This document shows positions 25,801 through 36,857 of a stretch of DNA of 64,000 bases, piece after piece. Numbering within the stretch: the stretch's first letter is position 1; each line of letters starts with the position of its first letter. The stretch covers positions 153,096 through 217,095 of the forward strand of contig JAIQDT010005021.1 in assembly GCA_021521415.1 (NCBI GenBank), read 5' to 3'. The notes beneath the pieces were generated by a model. The model had not been told where the DNA came from, did no database searches, and saw only the letters and a program-made list of their open reading frames with translations. Position numbers and translations under genes: made by a program. The stretch comes from Bidens hawaiensis. Its lineage: Eukaryota; Streptophyta; Magnoliopsida; Asterales; Asteraceae.

Positions 25801-27465
25801 GGAGGGTTTCTCGCCATAGATGTGAAGATCACCATTTTCTCGAGGAATGCGAATCATCTTCTTGGCGCAAATAACTTCGGCGCGATTACGCGAGAGCCAG
25901 TCCATACCAATAATAACATCAAAGCTTCCAAGAGGCATGGGGATGAGGTCGATCAGAAAATCGTTTTCGTTAAGGTTAAGCGTGCAATCTTTAATCACTG
26001 AGTTAATTAAAATAGTTTCACCATTAGCCAATTCAACTGAAAAATCTTCTTTTAAGTTATCGCGCGGTCGCGCAAGCTTCTGCTCAAAGGCGCGAGAGAT
26101 AAAACTTCTATCGGCGCCAGTATCAAAAAGTATAGAAGCATAAAATCCGTTAAGCAAAAATGTACCATTAACTACGTCATTATTCGCTTGCGCTTGGTGC
26201 GCGGTTATGTTAAAAGCTCGTCCACGCGTTACTTGGTTAGAGATCTGGTTCACCGGATTCGCTTGCGTAATCTGAACTTGTAGTCTTGGGCACGCGTTCC
26301 GGAAATGACTGGGATCACCGCAGTTATAGCACGACCTGGGTCGTGTAGGGTATGTTAGTTGAGGGTTCTGCGGGTAGGTTGGTGGTATTTGTGCGATGGG
26401 GTTGGCGGAAGGGACTCTACAGTTCTCAGCAGCGTGACCAACGCGGCTTCATCGGTTACATTGTCGACACGGGACTTGAGGCGGGTGGTGGAATCTACAG
26501 GTTGGGCAAAAGGGTTGGTTTCCTGTATAGGGTTTCTTGGTTGGCGGGGCAGGGAGTGCTGGATTGGTTAAGGCATAGTTGTGGGCTACAGGAGGTGCTG
26601 GGTAGGTCGACAGTGGGTTAGGAGCGTATACTATAGGTTGGTAGGCGGGTTGCTGGACAACAAGCGGGTTGGTAAGCGCGTAGGTTTGATGACTGGATTT
26701 GTGCCTACGTTTGAGGTGGTTACGGTTTGAAGGTTCTGGTTTGGTTTCTGCGGGTTCAGGGACAGTTTTGGTAGGTTTGGTCTTCTCAGTCCCCCGCAGG
26801 AACAGGGTTCCTGCTCTGACATGGTTGTCGCTGAGCACAGCGGCCAACTCTATGGCGTCAGAGAGGGTTACTGGGTTTCTGGCCCATACAGAATCTTGGA
26901 TTTCCATGGGGAGACCCCCAAGGAATTTCTCTATGGCTCGGCGTGAAGGGGTAACAAGGTGAGGGACAAGCAGGCTTAGTTCATGGAAGCGCGTCGCGTA
27001 CTCGCGCGCTTCACCGCTGTACTGCTTAAGATTCCAAAATTCCTCCTCCAGGCGCTTAACTTCGTTGGGAGGGCAGAATTCTCGCGTCAAGATTTCCTTG
27101 AATTCCTCCCAGAGCATGCTAGAAGCAGCCTCTGCGCCACGCGCATGAGCTACTCCATTCCACCAAGTAAGCGCCCTTGATTCCAGGACACTAGAGGCAT
27201 ATAGGGTTCGTCTGTCTGGAGGGCATTGGGTGTGGAGGAAAGTGTTTTCAATTTTCTCAAGCCATTGGAGCATCACGGTGGCTCCTTCAAGACCTGTGAA
27301 CTTTGGAGGGTTACCCGCATTGAAAGTCTTAATGTTATAACTGAAGGTGTTGGCATTGTTTTGGCTCAAAGCTTGGGTTATTGCGGCGGCCATTTCCTGG
27401 GAACGTTGCTGCCTACGCCTGCGCGAGGCTTCTCTCCTCTGATAACGGGCTGATAGCGGAGGCAT
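22840..27465 (-). pseudogene. Gypsy gag-pol polyprotein with one in-frame TGA
   Basis: A single frame runs from ATG at 27465 to the stop at 22840 (1541 codons), broken only by TGA at 26449-26451. Gag (about residues 1-330) has the retrotransposon gag core around LTWWNGVAHARG. Two CCHC zinc knuckles follow, the first spanning the TGA and the second reading [14 protein letters not shown]. Next come an aspartic protease ([10 protein letters not shown]), reverse transcriptase ([19 protein letters not shown] and [10 protein letters not shown]), RNase H ([13 protein letters not shown] and [11 protein letters not shown]), integrase with an HHCC finger and DDE core ([29 protein letters not shown]), and a C-terminal chromodomain-like region. 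The TGA stands exactly where the second Cys of the first knuckle is expected. Everything downstream remains open, so the lesion is recent or tolerated. Confidence 0.9.
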
Positions 27466-28105
27466 TCTATAAAAGTTTTAAATTTTAGTTAATATCTTGG
27501 TTTTAGCGCAAAGTATAACCTCGAAAAGCTTGGTTTCACGGAGTTAGTTACTGTCAAAGGTTAAAGTAAAATAAATGACCCTAAATGCAGACTTAATAAA
27601 GGTAACAAGTTCGAATCAAGAATCGACAATTCATGTATCACCATGACTTTCCGAATTCCCAATTTAAAATATACGAGCAAACGAGTATTGGAGATTGACG
27701 ATTCATGTATCACCATGACTTTTCAATCTTCAACGTAAAATATACAAGAAAATGAGTATTGGAGGTTGACAATTCATGTATCACCATGACTTTTCAAGTC
27801 TCCAACCTCAAAACATAATCGTAAATGGAAATTGAAAACCAACTATTCATGTATCACCATGACTTTTCGGATTTTCAAATCCAACAAACGAATATGTAAG
27901 TAAAATCAATAAAAATCGAAATTCAACAAAAATCGAAATATCGCGAAATAAAACATAAAATCATATACTGCGCAGGTGCGAGCATATTTATAAATAACGA
28001 GTAATTAACAATAAGCGCGTAAACATGAGATTTCTCTCATGCGCGAGAAGGGACTCTTAGGTATTCTAGGCCGTTACGTCTAACCACCTATCCTAAAGTC
28101 AACGA
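27466..28105 (-). other. Gypsy leader with a spaced repeat
   Basis: The leader between PBS and gag carries four copies of ATTCATGTATCACCATGACT at about 27629, 27701, 27772 and 27845, spaced 71-73 bp. Each lies beside a related flank (GAGTATTGGAG and similar). In the element's sense these read AGTCATGGTGATACATGAAT. It is a tandem leader repeat, not a CRISPR array. Confidence 0.7.
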
Positions 28106-28117
28106 GCTCTGATACCA
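28106..28117 (-). promoter_or_regulatory. Primer-binding site (initiator tRNA-Met)
   Basis: The minus strand reads TGGTATCAGAGC three bases inside the 5' LTR, complementary to the 3' end of plant initiator tRNA-Met. This fixes the orientation of the element. Confidence 0.9.
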
Positions 28118-28120
28118 ATC

Positions 28121-30031
28121 TGTAACACCCCGACCAAAGGCGGATTATACATCGGGCGCCACATATTGTTACATTACTCGTGACACTATTTGGTGTCAAT
28201 ATTTATTAATACACATTCATACGCACACGCGCAGCGTAAACATAGATAACATAAATCAACTTAAATCAATATATATTAAATTATAATATTCGAGCAACAT
28301 ATACTTGTCTTGTTACATTTTAAGCTAGGTCCAAAACAAAAGAAAACTTCCTACGTGTCCACAAGCTCCTAAACAGCTACTGCAAACCTGAACATGTGTT
28401 AAAATAAACGTCAAACACTTGCGTGTTGGTGAGAAATCAAGTTTAATAGATAATCATAGATAACCATAAATCTGCGCGCAACATATGTTAGTCTGGTATT
28501 TAACAAGGGTGAGATCAGATTGTGACCAAGCCTTAGATTCATAGTTCAATCCGTACTCCAAATTGAGTACAAAAACAAGAAAACTGTGCAAGTGTAAACA
28601 AAAGAGAAATCATAAACGATAGGTCTCCCGTGTCTAGCAATGGATCCATGAGAGCTTCGGAATAGGCCGACCAAAGCGGTTGATGATACACACATACAAA
28701 TAACAGCCAAGTAAATAATCCATAACACATGGGATACTGCGCGACTAAAGTTCATAAACAGGTTTAAGACTCAAGTTTGTATGAACACATGAACATCCCA
28801 AAAACATTAAAACTAAAAAGGGATTAGGTACGAGATTACTCACTTGATAAATGGTGATGATAGAAAGATAAAGCAAGAACCAAACAAGCAAAGTTAACCT
28901 ATAAACAAGATTATTGTTTTAACGATTGGTTTTATGTCTTGATTATAAGTTAGCATAATTAATAAGTAAATTATTATATATAATATATTACCGGAAAGCA
29001 GGAAGGAAGACGGAGGCAGAGAGAGACGGCAAGAGAACAACGGCAGAGAGCAAAGGAGCAAGAGAGAAACAAGAGAGTAAATGTGTTTGTGTGTGAAGTG
29101 TTATGAGAATAATATTATCATTTATAGGGAAACCCTAGGAGACAACAATCCAGAAAAAGGGGAAAAGATCTTCAACAGGATCAAACAAAAGATAACAAAA
29201 GCAAAAAGGTTCCAAAAGCAAAAGATATCAAAAGATATGGCAGCAGGGAAAAAGAGAAAAGGCTGACAGGGAACAGTAAACAGGCATGGGAGGGGTCAGA
29301 AAAAGGAACAGGAAAAGCAAATCTCAAAAGATTATGTCAGTCACTTTTTCTACCAACCAATAGGGTTGGTGCGCATGCAGCGCCGAAAGTGGCTTTTCAG
29401 ACATAAAGCAGATTAGGTCAACAGCTCAAAAAGATACAAAAGCAAACGGCTAGAATAAACAGAAAGACACAAGGGTTAAGCGCGAGAAGGCATCGGGCGC
29501 AAAGGCAGACACAGAGTCAAGAGTGCGTGAAGGCAGACAGAACCAACCTCAACGCGACGCGGGAAGGACTACATTTCTAAGCGTGCTGCGGGAAGAACTC
29601 CAGTTCTTAGCACACTGCGGGAAGAACTCCAGTTCTTAGCGCACTGCGGGAAGAACTCCAGTCCTTAGCACACTGCGGGAAGATTTCGCCACTCGCAAGC
29701 AGGAACAGCAGGTCAACACGCTGGACAACACGCAGGCTTCCTGAGGGATCTTGCGTGTAGGAAACGCACAGACATCCTTAGGCGGGAAGAACCAAAGGGC
29801 AAGCAAAGAGAAGGGACGGGACGGCGGAAAGAAAAGGAGGCGGAAAGAAAGAGAGAGGAAGGCGGAAAGAATCAGAGAAGAAGAGGGACAGGACGGCGGG
29901 AAGGAAGAGATAAGGGCGGGAAGGAACACAAAACAAATACAAGATTAAAAATAAAGTTTAAATCAAAACAGAAAGAGATCGGTCAGAAAAACGGGTACCT
30001 GGGTCGGGTCGGATTCGGGGCAGATGTTACA
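28121..30031 (-). repeat. Gypsy 5' LTR (right copy), 1911 bp
   Basis: Same TG...CA ends and sequence as the left LTR. It holds three full 29-bp units (from 29588, 29617, 29646) plus a partial at 29675, one fewer than the left copy. Short frames inside (28539-28755, 29636-29929) duplicate frames in the left LTR and are not genes. Confidence 0.95.
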
Positions 30032-30118
30032 ACGGGTTAGATATTTTTTAAGGAAAACCCGACTAACCCGACCCGATTAACCCGAAACCCGATCGAGTTG
30101 ACCCGATGAACACCCCTA

Positions 30119-30831
30119 ATCCAAACCCCAGCAAGTTACAAATTTCTTTTGCACCGGCGGCCCAACCCGTTTTTTTCACTTTTCACACATAAACAAGCCC
30201 GATTAAGTCCAACATATTGCGGGTTAAGTTATCTTATAAAGGGAAATAAAAATGAAAATGATGAGAATGATTTATAGCTACACAAAAACACCATTTAAAA
30301 AAATAAAAAAATTATAACTCTAAATTTAATAAAAAACGAAAAAAGTAAAATCACAAAAATGTTTCCACCGACTTTCTTGTTCAAAAAAAAAACCACATGA
30401 TGAGTGAAAAGATCATTGTATGTTTTTGTTTATCATTGTGTTTTGTGTTTTGTGTTTTTTTTGTCATTTGTTGTGTCTTTTTTCTTTGACATTGCGTCTT
30501 TTTTTCTTTATATTGTGTTGTATACTTAACATTGTGCTATATTTTGTTCGACATTGTGTTATATTTTGCGATCTATTGTGTCTTTTTTTAGTTATAATTG
30601 TGTCTTTTGTTTGATTTGATCTCGACATTGTGCTTTCGGTCAATTTTTATATTTTTCTTTGATTTAGTTTTTTGAACGGGAATGATGACGGAAACATTTT
30701 AGTTTTTTAAATTTTTCCGTTTTTTATTTTAAATGTTGAGTTGTTATAACTTTTTTATTATCTTTTTTTAATTTGTTTTTAAGGAGTTTTTTGTATGGTT
30801 ACAGATCCTCCACACACTTCTTATATTTGTA
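30119..30831. repeat. Repeat unit related to 40.7-41.6 kb
   Basis: From about 30240 (A-rich, then AAAAATGTTTCCACCG, then T-rich with recurrent ATTGTGTCTTTT words) the sequence parallels 40730-41640 in the same order. It includes the final GTTTTTTGTATGGTTACA...CACTTCTTAT segment. The Pack-MULE inserted at the end of this unit. No coding function is visible. Confidence 0.7.
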
Positions 30832-30840
30832 TTCTTTGTA

Positions 30841-32127
30841 GACAGAATTACAAATTTTGTCCTTTAAAAAAAGCCAAATTACGGTTCGTGTCCTTTTTTT
30901 TAGTTTCTTTGCAGGCGGTGTCCTTTAAACATTTTTTCTACACGTTATGTCCTTTACGCTATCTGGGTTAGAAAAACTCAGTTAAATACCCTCACATGAG
31001 GCGCATGTGAGGGCATTTTTGTCTTTTCACTTGTACCTGCAAATTTATAACACCTCCCACCACTTACAAAACCCTAAAATCCACCACCAATCCCACCTCC
31101 GGTTTCTGGCCACCTAAACCACCACCTCCGTTTCCGGCCACCTGAACCATCACCTCCGATTTCCGGCCATCAGAACCACTACCATTTTTTTCGGGCCAGA
31201 TCTGAACACCCATTATGAAATCTTCTTGTTTCCTTTCAATTCTACTCATCTTCATCGCAATTTCAATCTCATTCATCTTCCCAAATTCAAATCAAACCAA
31301 AACCCAGTTCCTAAAATCCACCACCTCACCATTCCTCAATCCAATTTCAAAACTTCTAGGGTTTAACTTTAAACCCCAAATATTAAACCCTAATCCATCA
31401 AACCCTAATTTAACCCCCAATCACTGCATCATATGGATGGCACCATTCATCTCGGTTGGCGGGTACTGTTCCGAAGCTTGGTCTTACATATTAGCCCTTA
31501 ATAATCACTACAATAATAATCAAATCAAACCAAAACCAGGATTGTACACCTCGTCCAAACTATCGAACTCGTCGGCGTTATATTCTCAGGCGAGATTTGG
31601 TTCAAACTCGTCGGAATCGTAGTCGTTCGTCGGAGTTTGATCAGAAAACTGGATTCCGGCGGGGTTAACTGGATCTGGGTTTGTGGATCTTGTTGTTCTT
31701 GTTGTTGTTGATTATTATTATTATTGTTGTTGTTGTCTGGTAGATTGGATGTGAAAACAGTGGAGGTGAACCAGCTGTTGAGTGCCCAAAGTGATGATGA
31801 CGGAAGTTACAGGGCCTCCATTGTTGTTGAGAGAAGAGAAGGGTGAAGAAGATTTAGATAGGGAAAGTGGTGTGTGTGTGTGTTTGTGTATGTGAATTTA
31901 TTGTTATTATTATTAATATGAGTATATGAATTTGTTTTGAAAAGACAAAAATGCCCTCACACGCGTCTCACGTGAAGGTATTTAACTGAGTTTTTTTTAA
32001 CCCTGTTAGCGTAAAGGACATAACGTGTAGGAAAAAAATGTTTAAAGGACATCGCCTGCAAAGAAACTAAAAAAGGACACGAACCGTAATTTGGCTTTCT
32101 TTAAAGGACAAAATTTGTATTTATGTC
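30841..32127 (+). mobile_element. Pack-MULE (Mutator-like element with captured gene pieces)
   Basis: The 1287-bp element has long terminal inverted repeats of about 185 bp (30841-31030 and about 31940-32127) that begin GACAGAATTACAAATTTTGTCC and, on the other strand, GACATAAATACAAATTTTGTCC. It is flanked by a perfect 9-bp target duplication TTCTTTGTA (30832-30840 and 32128-32136), the hallmark of Mutator-like elements. No transposase is present; the interior is gene-derived. The 41590-41640 paralogue of the flanking repeat lacks the insert and shows the corresponding empty site. Confidence 0.88.
31215..31622 (+). pseudogene. Captured N-terminal glycosyltransferase gene fragment
   Basis: ATG at 31215 opens a 135-residue frame with an N-terminal hydrophobic signal-anchor (SILLIFIAISISFIFP), then a polar linker, then CIIWMAPFISVGGYCSEAWS followed by YILALNN. 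That motif is the start of the catalytic region in a plant GT4-like glycosyltransferase family of about 450-500 residues. After about residue 95 the sequence departs from the family and ends in S-rich filler. Upstream, 31070-31205 is a CCACCTCCG-rich tandem segment that may be the parent 5' UTR. The 31750-31860 part, read on the minus strand, starts CAACAACAATGGAGGCCCTG and may be a second captured fragment. The frame is open and could be expressed, but no catalytic domain remains. Confidence 0.65.
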
Positions 32128-32457
32128 TTCTTTGTATTTAAACTTTACCCACATATTGCACCCTTTAAAAGGTATTTTTTAATGTATTTTTAAATCATTT
32201 TTAATATTACGTGTGCGTCTCACGTGAGGGTATTTAACTGAGTTTTTTTAACCCTGTTAGTGTAAAGGACATAACGTGTTGGAAAAAAATGTTTAAAGGA
32301 CACCGCCTGCAAAGAAACTAAAAAAATGACACGAACTGCAATTTGGCTTTTTTTAAAGGACAAAATTTGTAATTCTGTCTTCTTTGTATTTAAACTTTAC
32401 CCACATATTGCACCCTTTAAAAGGTATTTTTTTAATGTATTTTTAAAGAGTTAATGG
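31963..32457. repeat. 252-bp tandem duplication of the Pack-MULE right end plus flank
   Basis: Copy 1 (about 31963-32210) and copy 2 (about 32215 onward) share the right terminal repeat, TTCTTTGTA, and about 70 bp of flank with GTATTTAAACTTTACCCACA. The offset is 252 bp at both the CGTCTCACGTG start (31965/32217) and the TTCTTTGTA (32128/32380). Copy 2 is interrupted after TTTTAAA by the foldback element at 32448. Confidence 0.85.
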
Positions 32458-33516
32458 CCATTTTCGTTCATGTGGTTTGCTACTTTTGCCACTTCAGTCC
32501 AAAATTTGTATTTTTGTCAATTTAGTCCTCATAGTTTTAAATATTAGCCAATTACGTCCTATCCGTCTAACGGTATCCAGCTATGCCGTTAGTTTAAAGG
32601 TATTTTTGTCTTTCTCCTTTTTATTTTGAGTTATTGGTCATTTTCGTCCCTGTGGTTTGATACTTTTGCCAATTCAGTCCAAAGTTTGAAATTTTGTCAA
32701 TTTAAATCAGTTTTTTTTTCTATATCCCTAGAGAGCATTATCCAAGCCCAAAACAAGTCTGCATTTACTCTGTCGACAACAGTAATCATAGCCCCTCCTC
32801 TCGTATTTAGTTTCTAGACGGTTCCTAAACTCTCCCCCGTGGTGGAATTCAATGGTAAAGTGGTCAAAGCAATTCTGTGAAACCGAATTATACGGAAAAA
32901 ACTAAAAATCATTTCTTTGATGAATGCATAATATTTAGGGTTTAGAGATTAACATATCATAACGAAAATCTGGGTCGTAATCAACTATTATACATTAATC
33001 AACAAAACAATTTTTAGTTTTTTCTGTATAATTCGATTTCAGGGAATTACCTTGACCACTTTACCATTGAATTCCACCATGGAGAAGATTTTAGGAAATT
33101 TCTAGAAACTAAATATAAGCGGAGGGTATAATTACTGTTGTCAACAGAGTAAATGCATACTAGTATTTGAGGTTACTCGATGGTTTTGGGCTTGAGTTAT
33201 GCTCTTCAGGGTTATAAACAAAAAAATAAAAAATAAAAAAACTGAATTAAACTGAACATTAAATTGACAAATTTTCAAACTTTGGACTGAATTGGCAAAA
33301 ATATCAAACCACAGGGACTAAAATGACAATTAACTCAAAATTAAAAGGAGAAAGACAAAAATACCCTTAAACTAACGGCATAGCTGGATGCCGTTAGGCG
33401 GATGAGACGTAATTGACTAATATTTAAAACTATGAGGACTAAATTGACAAAATTAAAAATTTTGGACTGAAGTGACGAAAGTAGCAAACCACAGGGACGA
33501 AAAAGGCCATTAACTC
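32448..33516. mobile_element. Foldback element, about 1.07 kb, nearly all inverted repeat
   Basis: The termini GAGTTAATGGCC and GGCCATTAACTC are mirrored through the whole element. The outer 250 bp (GTGGTTTGCTACTTTTGCCA-type sequence with TCAGTCCAAA and TAACGG) pairs with 33250-33513. Inner blocks such as GAATTCAATGGTAAAGTGGT pair across the centre near 32950-32990. Each arm is about 500 bp. Copy 1 of the adjacent duplication provides the empty site (TATTTTTAAATCATTTTTAA, 32184-32203). No open frame. The terminal sequence is like Mutator-type ends seen in many plants. Confidence 0.8.
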
Positions 33517-35704
33517 ATTTTTAATATTACGTGTTGGGATTTTATTTTCACCTCATCGAATATTTATAGTTTCCATATATGTTTTTGAAATATAAAGATT
33601 TTTTTATTATTATATTATATTTCTGTCTAGTAATAAGATGAAAATTCTCATTGAAACAGTTTTATGATTACAAAGACAATAAAACAAATAAATCATGTAA
33701 AAGAGAATCAATTCCATCATTTGATTCTTTCGGTTTGCTAAGATTCTTTTCCTATGATTAAAATTATGTATGGCATCTTCATTAGTATAATCACAATTTA
33801 TTTGTTTATTTGTTAAAAGGTAAAGGCGATACACTAAAAACACTGCGATATTAGTAAGAAGCCAGAAGAGAACAAAACAAAAATAACCTTAACATGTTAT
33901 TGATGGATACAAAAGCTAGTACCAGATAATGTATTATTTATTAACAACTTATAAAATTTAATAACGATAATTACAAAATTAATCTAATGTGAATCAGATC
34001 ACAACCTCTAATATAATTAACTCTAATACTCTACATGATATTGTTCATATTTCGAGTTGTTTTTATGTGGGTTGCTTGCCAAATCTCTGAGTATGTCGGT
34101 TATGTATATTATGGTGTTAATTAAGAAAATTGATAACACTTTAGCCTGAATATTTAAGCCAGATAGATAATGCTTCACGAGAGATCAAGTGTGTTTCTCT
34201 ATAAAGTCTTATTCATTTGATTAAAAATAAACACGCAACGTTTAAATATGTATATACTAGAAATAACCTTTTAATATGGACTTACGGATCATTTGGCTAG
34301 CTTTACCAAGATGACATAACTAGTCACCTACAATTACTTGCATTGATGGTAGTAATTGTTGTCTAAGGATATAGAATCAATGGTATAAACATAAAATGTG
34401 GAAATGGCCTTTAAAATGTTCAACAAAATACGTGTGTGAGAGAGAGTGGTACGGGGGGTTGGCGAAACCACAACATGTGCCTTTTCAAGTGACCAAATGA
34501 ACACCGACTTAAGGTAGAATATTAGTTTGATCCAACTGGCTAAGACCAAAGGGTATAGTGGTCATTTGTGAATCACACAAAATTCAGTGGAGGGTGTGAC
34601 CTCAAGGTAGCAATAGTAGGGGTTGCCTATATTCTCTTTTCTAGAGTTAAAGAAACCTAGTACAAGTTAGAAATAAATGGAAATACAAAATTAAAAGCAC
34701 ATCATTTCTTCTTTACCAAGTTTTAGAAAGTTTGTTTGGTTTTTTATTCATAAGAAACAGAATGAACACGTCTTAATCTCCCCCATTAATCTTGCATTCA
34801 AGGTTGTTTTATATAATGCAGAAAGTTATGACTCCTTGCACTCTAAATAAGTCAACATCCGCACACTCTTATTGCTTACATGACATGCCACTTGAATAAA
34901 TTGCTGAGTTGGAATTGAGATCAGCTATCTCATATGAGATAGCTGAAAACCTAATTTCCAAAACATGTCATGTCAGAAACCTAGAAACCATTTTGTTTTC
35001 TTAAAACAACCTAAAACAAAAAATAAATCCCAATAAGTCTTGAAGTTTCACAAAGTGACTTGACTTTTAGCAAAGTCACAACTCACAAGCGTATCTTTTA
35101 GAAAAAAAACGTATTTCATATTTCACATATCTACCTTTGTTTAGTTAAAGTTACTTTTATTAGTTCCACACAAAGAATATGAAGAATAGATATGATGGCG
35201 AGTCATTAAACATGGGGAATGAGAAAAGTGAGTAAATAAAGTTGATACCTTTTAATGGAATGAGATGTAATGTCAATTTTATTATAACTTTATAATTGAT
35301 GTAGAGAATGAAATTTGTTTTTTTTTAATTAAGAATTATTTACCAATGAAAGGATGTTGGTTTAAAAACGTCAAATAGAAAACATAATCAAAGAACATCT
35401 TGCATGTAATTAACAGACCCTAAGTTACATTAATTGCACATGGCATGGCACCTTATCTTAACACGTCTCGAAGGAACATTAAAAATTATTATTATTATGT
35501 GTTGTGTTTGTATGAATGTATAGAAAGAAGTATAGATAGATACAGCTAAGGAAGTTTAATGATTAATATGTTAAGATGGCGTGAATATCTCTGGTCCTCC
35601 CATTTTGTCGTCGAAAGTGGGGCCAGATGGTCGAATATTCTGCTGCTATCCGTCTTTCCCGGCCTCATTGCCACGTGTCCTCCCCCTTTATTCCAAACTT
35701 ACAC

Positions 35705-35740
<36 letters not shown>

Positions 35741-36552
35741 TTTAACGGTCAAATAAGTAACGTCGGGTACCCGTACATTTTATTATTATTATTCCAACTT
35801 TTTTATTATTATTATTATTATTCATTCGAATTCAAATGTATAATATATGTTTTAGATTCCTCACCGATATTTCCTCCCGATGTTTCTCGTCTACATCATA
35901 CTTGTCTTCTCTCAAACTGGCCTACACATCTCAAATTTGTCAAAACATCCTTGCTAAACGGGACGTATTTGTATTAACCCGCTGGGTTTGTGGGAATTGA
36001 CCCGTTTAACTGGTTTAATTTTATATTTTACATGTGTTTTGTGTTATAAATTAAATTGACGTGTCAGATTATGTAATGATATAAATTTGCATTTTTGTTT
36101 GTAAAATTATAGTTTTAAAGTCTTTGAAGAAAATCAAGTCTAGACCGGGGTTTAAACAAGTATTTTTATAGGGTGCAGTGAGCTGAGAATCTTGAATTCA
36201 GGTATGAATGTTGTGTCAACCCGTATATATCATTTGTGTCGGTTAGAACCTTGACGCAATTTAGTGCTTGAACAATGAACTTATCTTTTAACTTTCTCAC
36301 GTTATAAGCATTTATTTTATCATGTATTAAAATAAAATTCTTATTCAACAAAAATCACTTATTAATTTTTATAAGTAGTGATCGAATTTGCACTTGATAG
36401 TTGATAATTAACTTGATACTCCTTGAAAAGTTTCCCAGGAGTTACTCATCATTATTAAAGTGAAAGAGAGAAGTTATGCTTTTAATAAAAGGGAAAGGAA
36501 ACTTACATTCCTTTTTTTACATCGATCGCACCCTATAAAATGTGGTACTCAG
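33517..36552. other. Gene-free spacer with segments duplicated upstream of the MYB-CC gene
   Basis: Three blocks have counterparts at 40-43 kb. 33610-33850 matches 40405-40630 (sharing AGAGAATCAATTCCATCAT). 34460-34650 matches 42830-43035 (sharing ATTCAGTGGAGGGTGTGA). 35405-35450 matches 43080-43125 (sharing TTACATTAATTGCACATGGC). No MYB exon follows here. A (TTA)n microsatellite lies at 35707-35741 and a CACGTGTCC G-box at about 35671. No gene is supported. Confidence 0.6.
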
Positions 36553-36857
36553 AGCATTCTCATCTCATTCTCTATAATTATGTGAGGAAAGTTTGCAAAT
36601 TATAGGGTGAGGTTGTGAGTGATTGTGAGTGTAAATTATAGGGTGAAGAGAGAAATGTAGTGATTTTTTGTAAATTTGGGGAAACATTGTTACCCCTATT
36701 TATTTTTTAATATTTTTTGGATTGGTTGTGAGTAGAGGAGAGAGAAAACTGTAATAATAAATGTATAAAAAATATTATTTAATTGAACATGAGAGAGAAA
36801 TGTAGTGTTTTTTAGTGTAATTACAGAAATAGGGATAGAGAACGGGTTGAGAATGCT
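36553..36857. mobile_element. MITE with AGCATTCTCA termini
   Basis: The 305-bp element has terminal inverted repeats AGCATTCTCA / TGAGAATGCT and is bordered by CTCAG on both sides (36548-36552 and 36858-36862). The interior is TTGTGAGT/AGAGAGAAATGTAGTG-rich. Superfamily is uncertain. Confidence 0.65.

Larger units (their letters stand above)
20862..30031 (-). mobile_element. Nearly intact Ty3/Gypsy retrotransposon
   Basis: A 9.17-kb element with two long LTRs, a tRNA-iMet primer-binding site, one gag-pol reading frame and a polypurine tract. It is flanked by a perfect 5-bp target duplication ACGGG (20857-20861 and 30032-30036). Domain order gag, protease, RT, RNase H, integrase places it in Ty3/Gypsy. 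The tail after integrase contains a chromodomain-like segment ([19 protein letters not shown]), suggesting a chromovirus. The LTRs differ at only about ten substitutions I could see plus four length changes, so the insertion is young. Only one coding lesion was found. Confidence 0.95.
19859..30118. mobile_element. hAT-like element (GGGTCGGGT-rich), split by a Gypsy insertion
   Basis: Ends TAGGGGTG and CACCCCTA are followed inward by AACCCGACCC/GGGTCGGGTT repeats on both sides. Flanking 8-mers ATTCGAAC (19851-19858) and ATCCAAAC (30119-30126) match at six of eight positions, both differences being transitions, as expected of an aged hAT duplication. Without the Gypsy insert (20862-30031 plus one 5-bp TSD copy) the element is about 1.1 kb. 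A further small element lies inside it at 20139-20653. Confidence 0.65.

Noticed and set aside
22855..27453. Numerous plus-strand frames opposite the Gypsy gag-pol
   Set aside because: They are shadows of the minus-strand polyprotein with no independent support.
27622..27875. CRISPR-like array of four evenly spaced repeats
   Set aside because: It lies in the leader of a plant LTR retrotransposon, the intervening segments are related to one another, and no cas genes exist in this genome.
32438..33525. Apparent 9-bp target duplication ATTTTTAAA / ATTTTTAAT around the foldback element
   Set aside because: The undisturbed copy at 32184-32203 already contains both words in tandem, so they pre-date the insertion and do not represent a target duplication.
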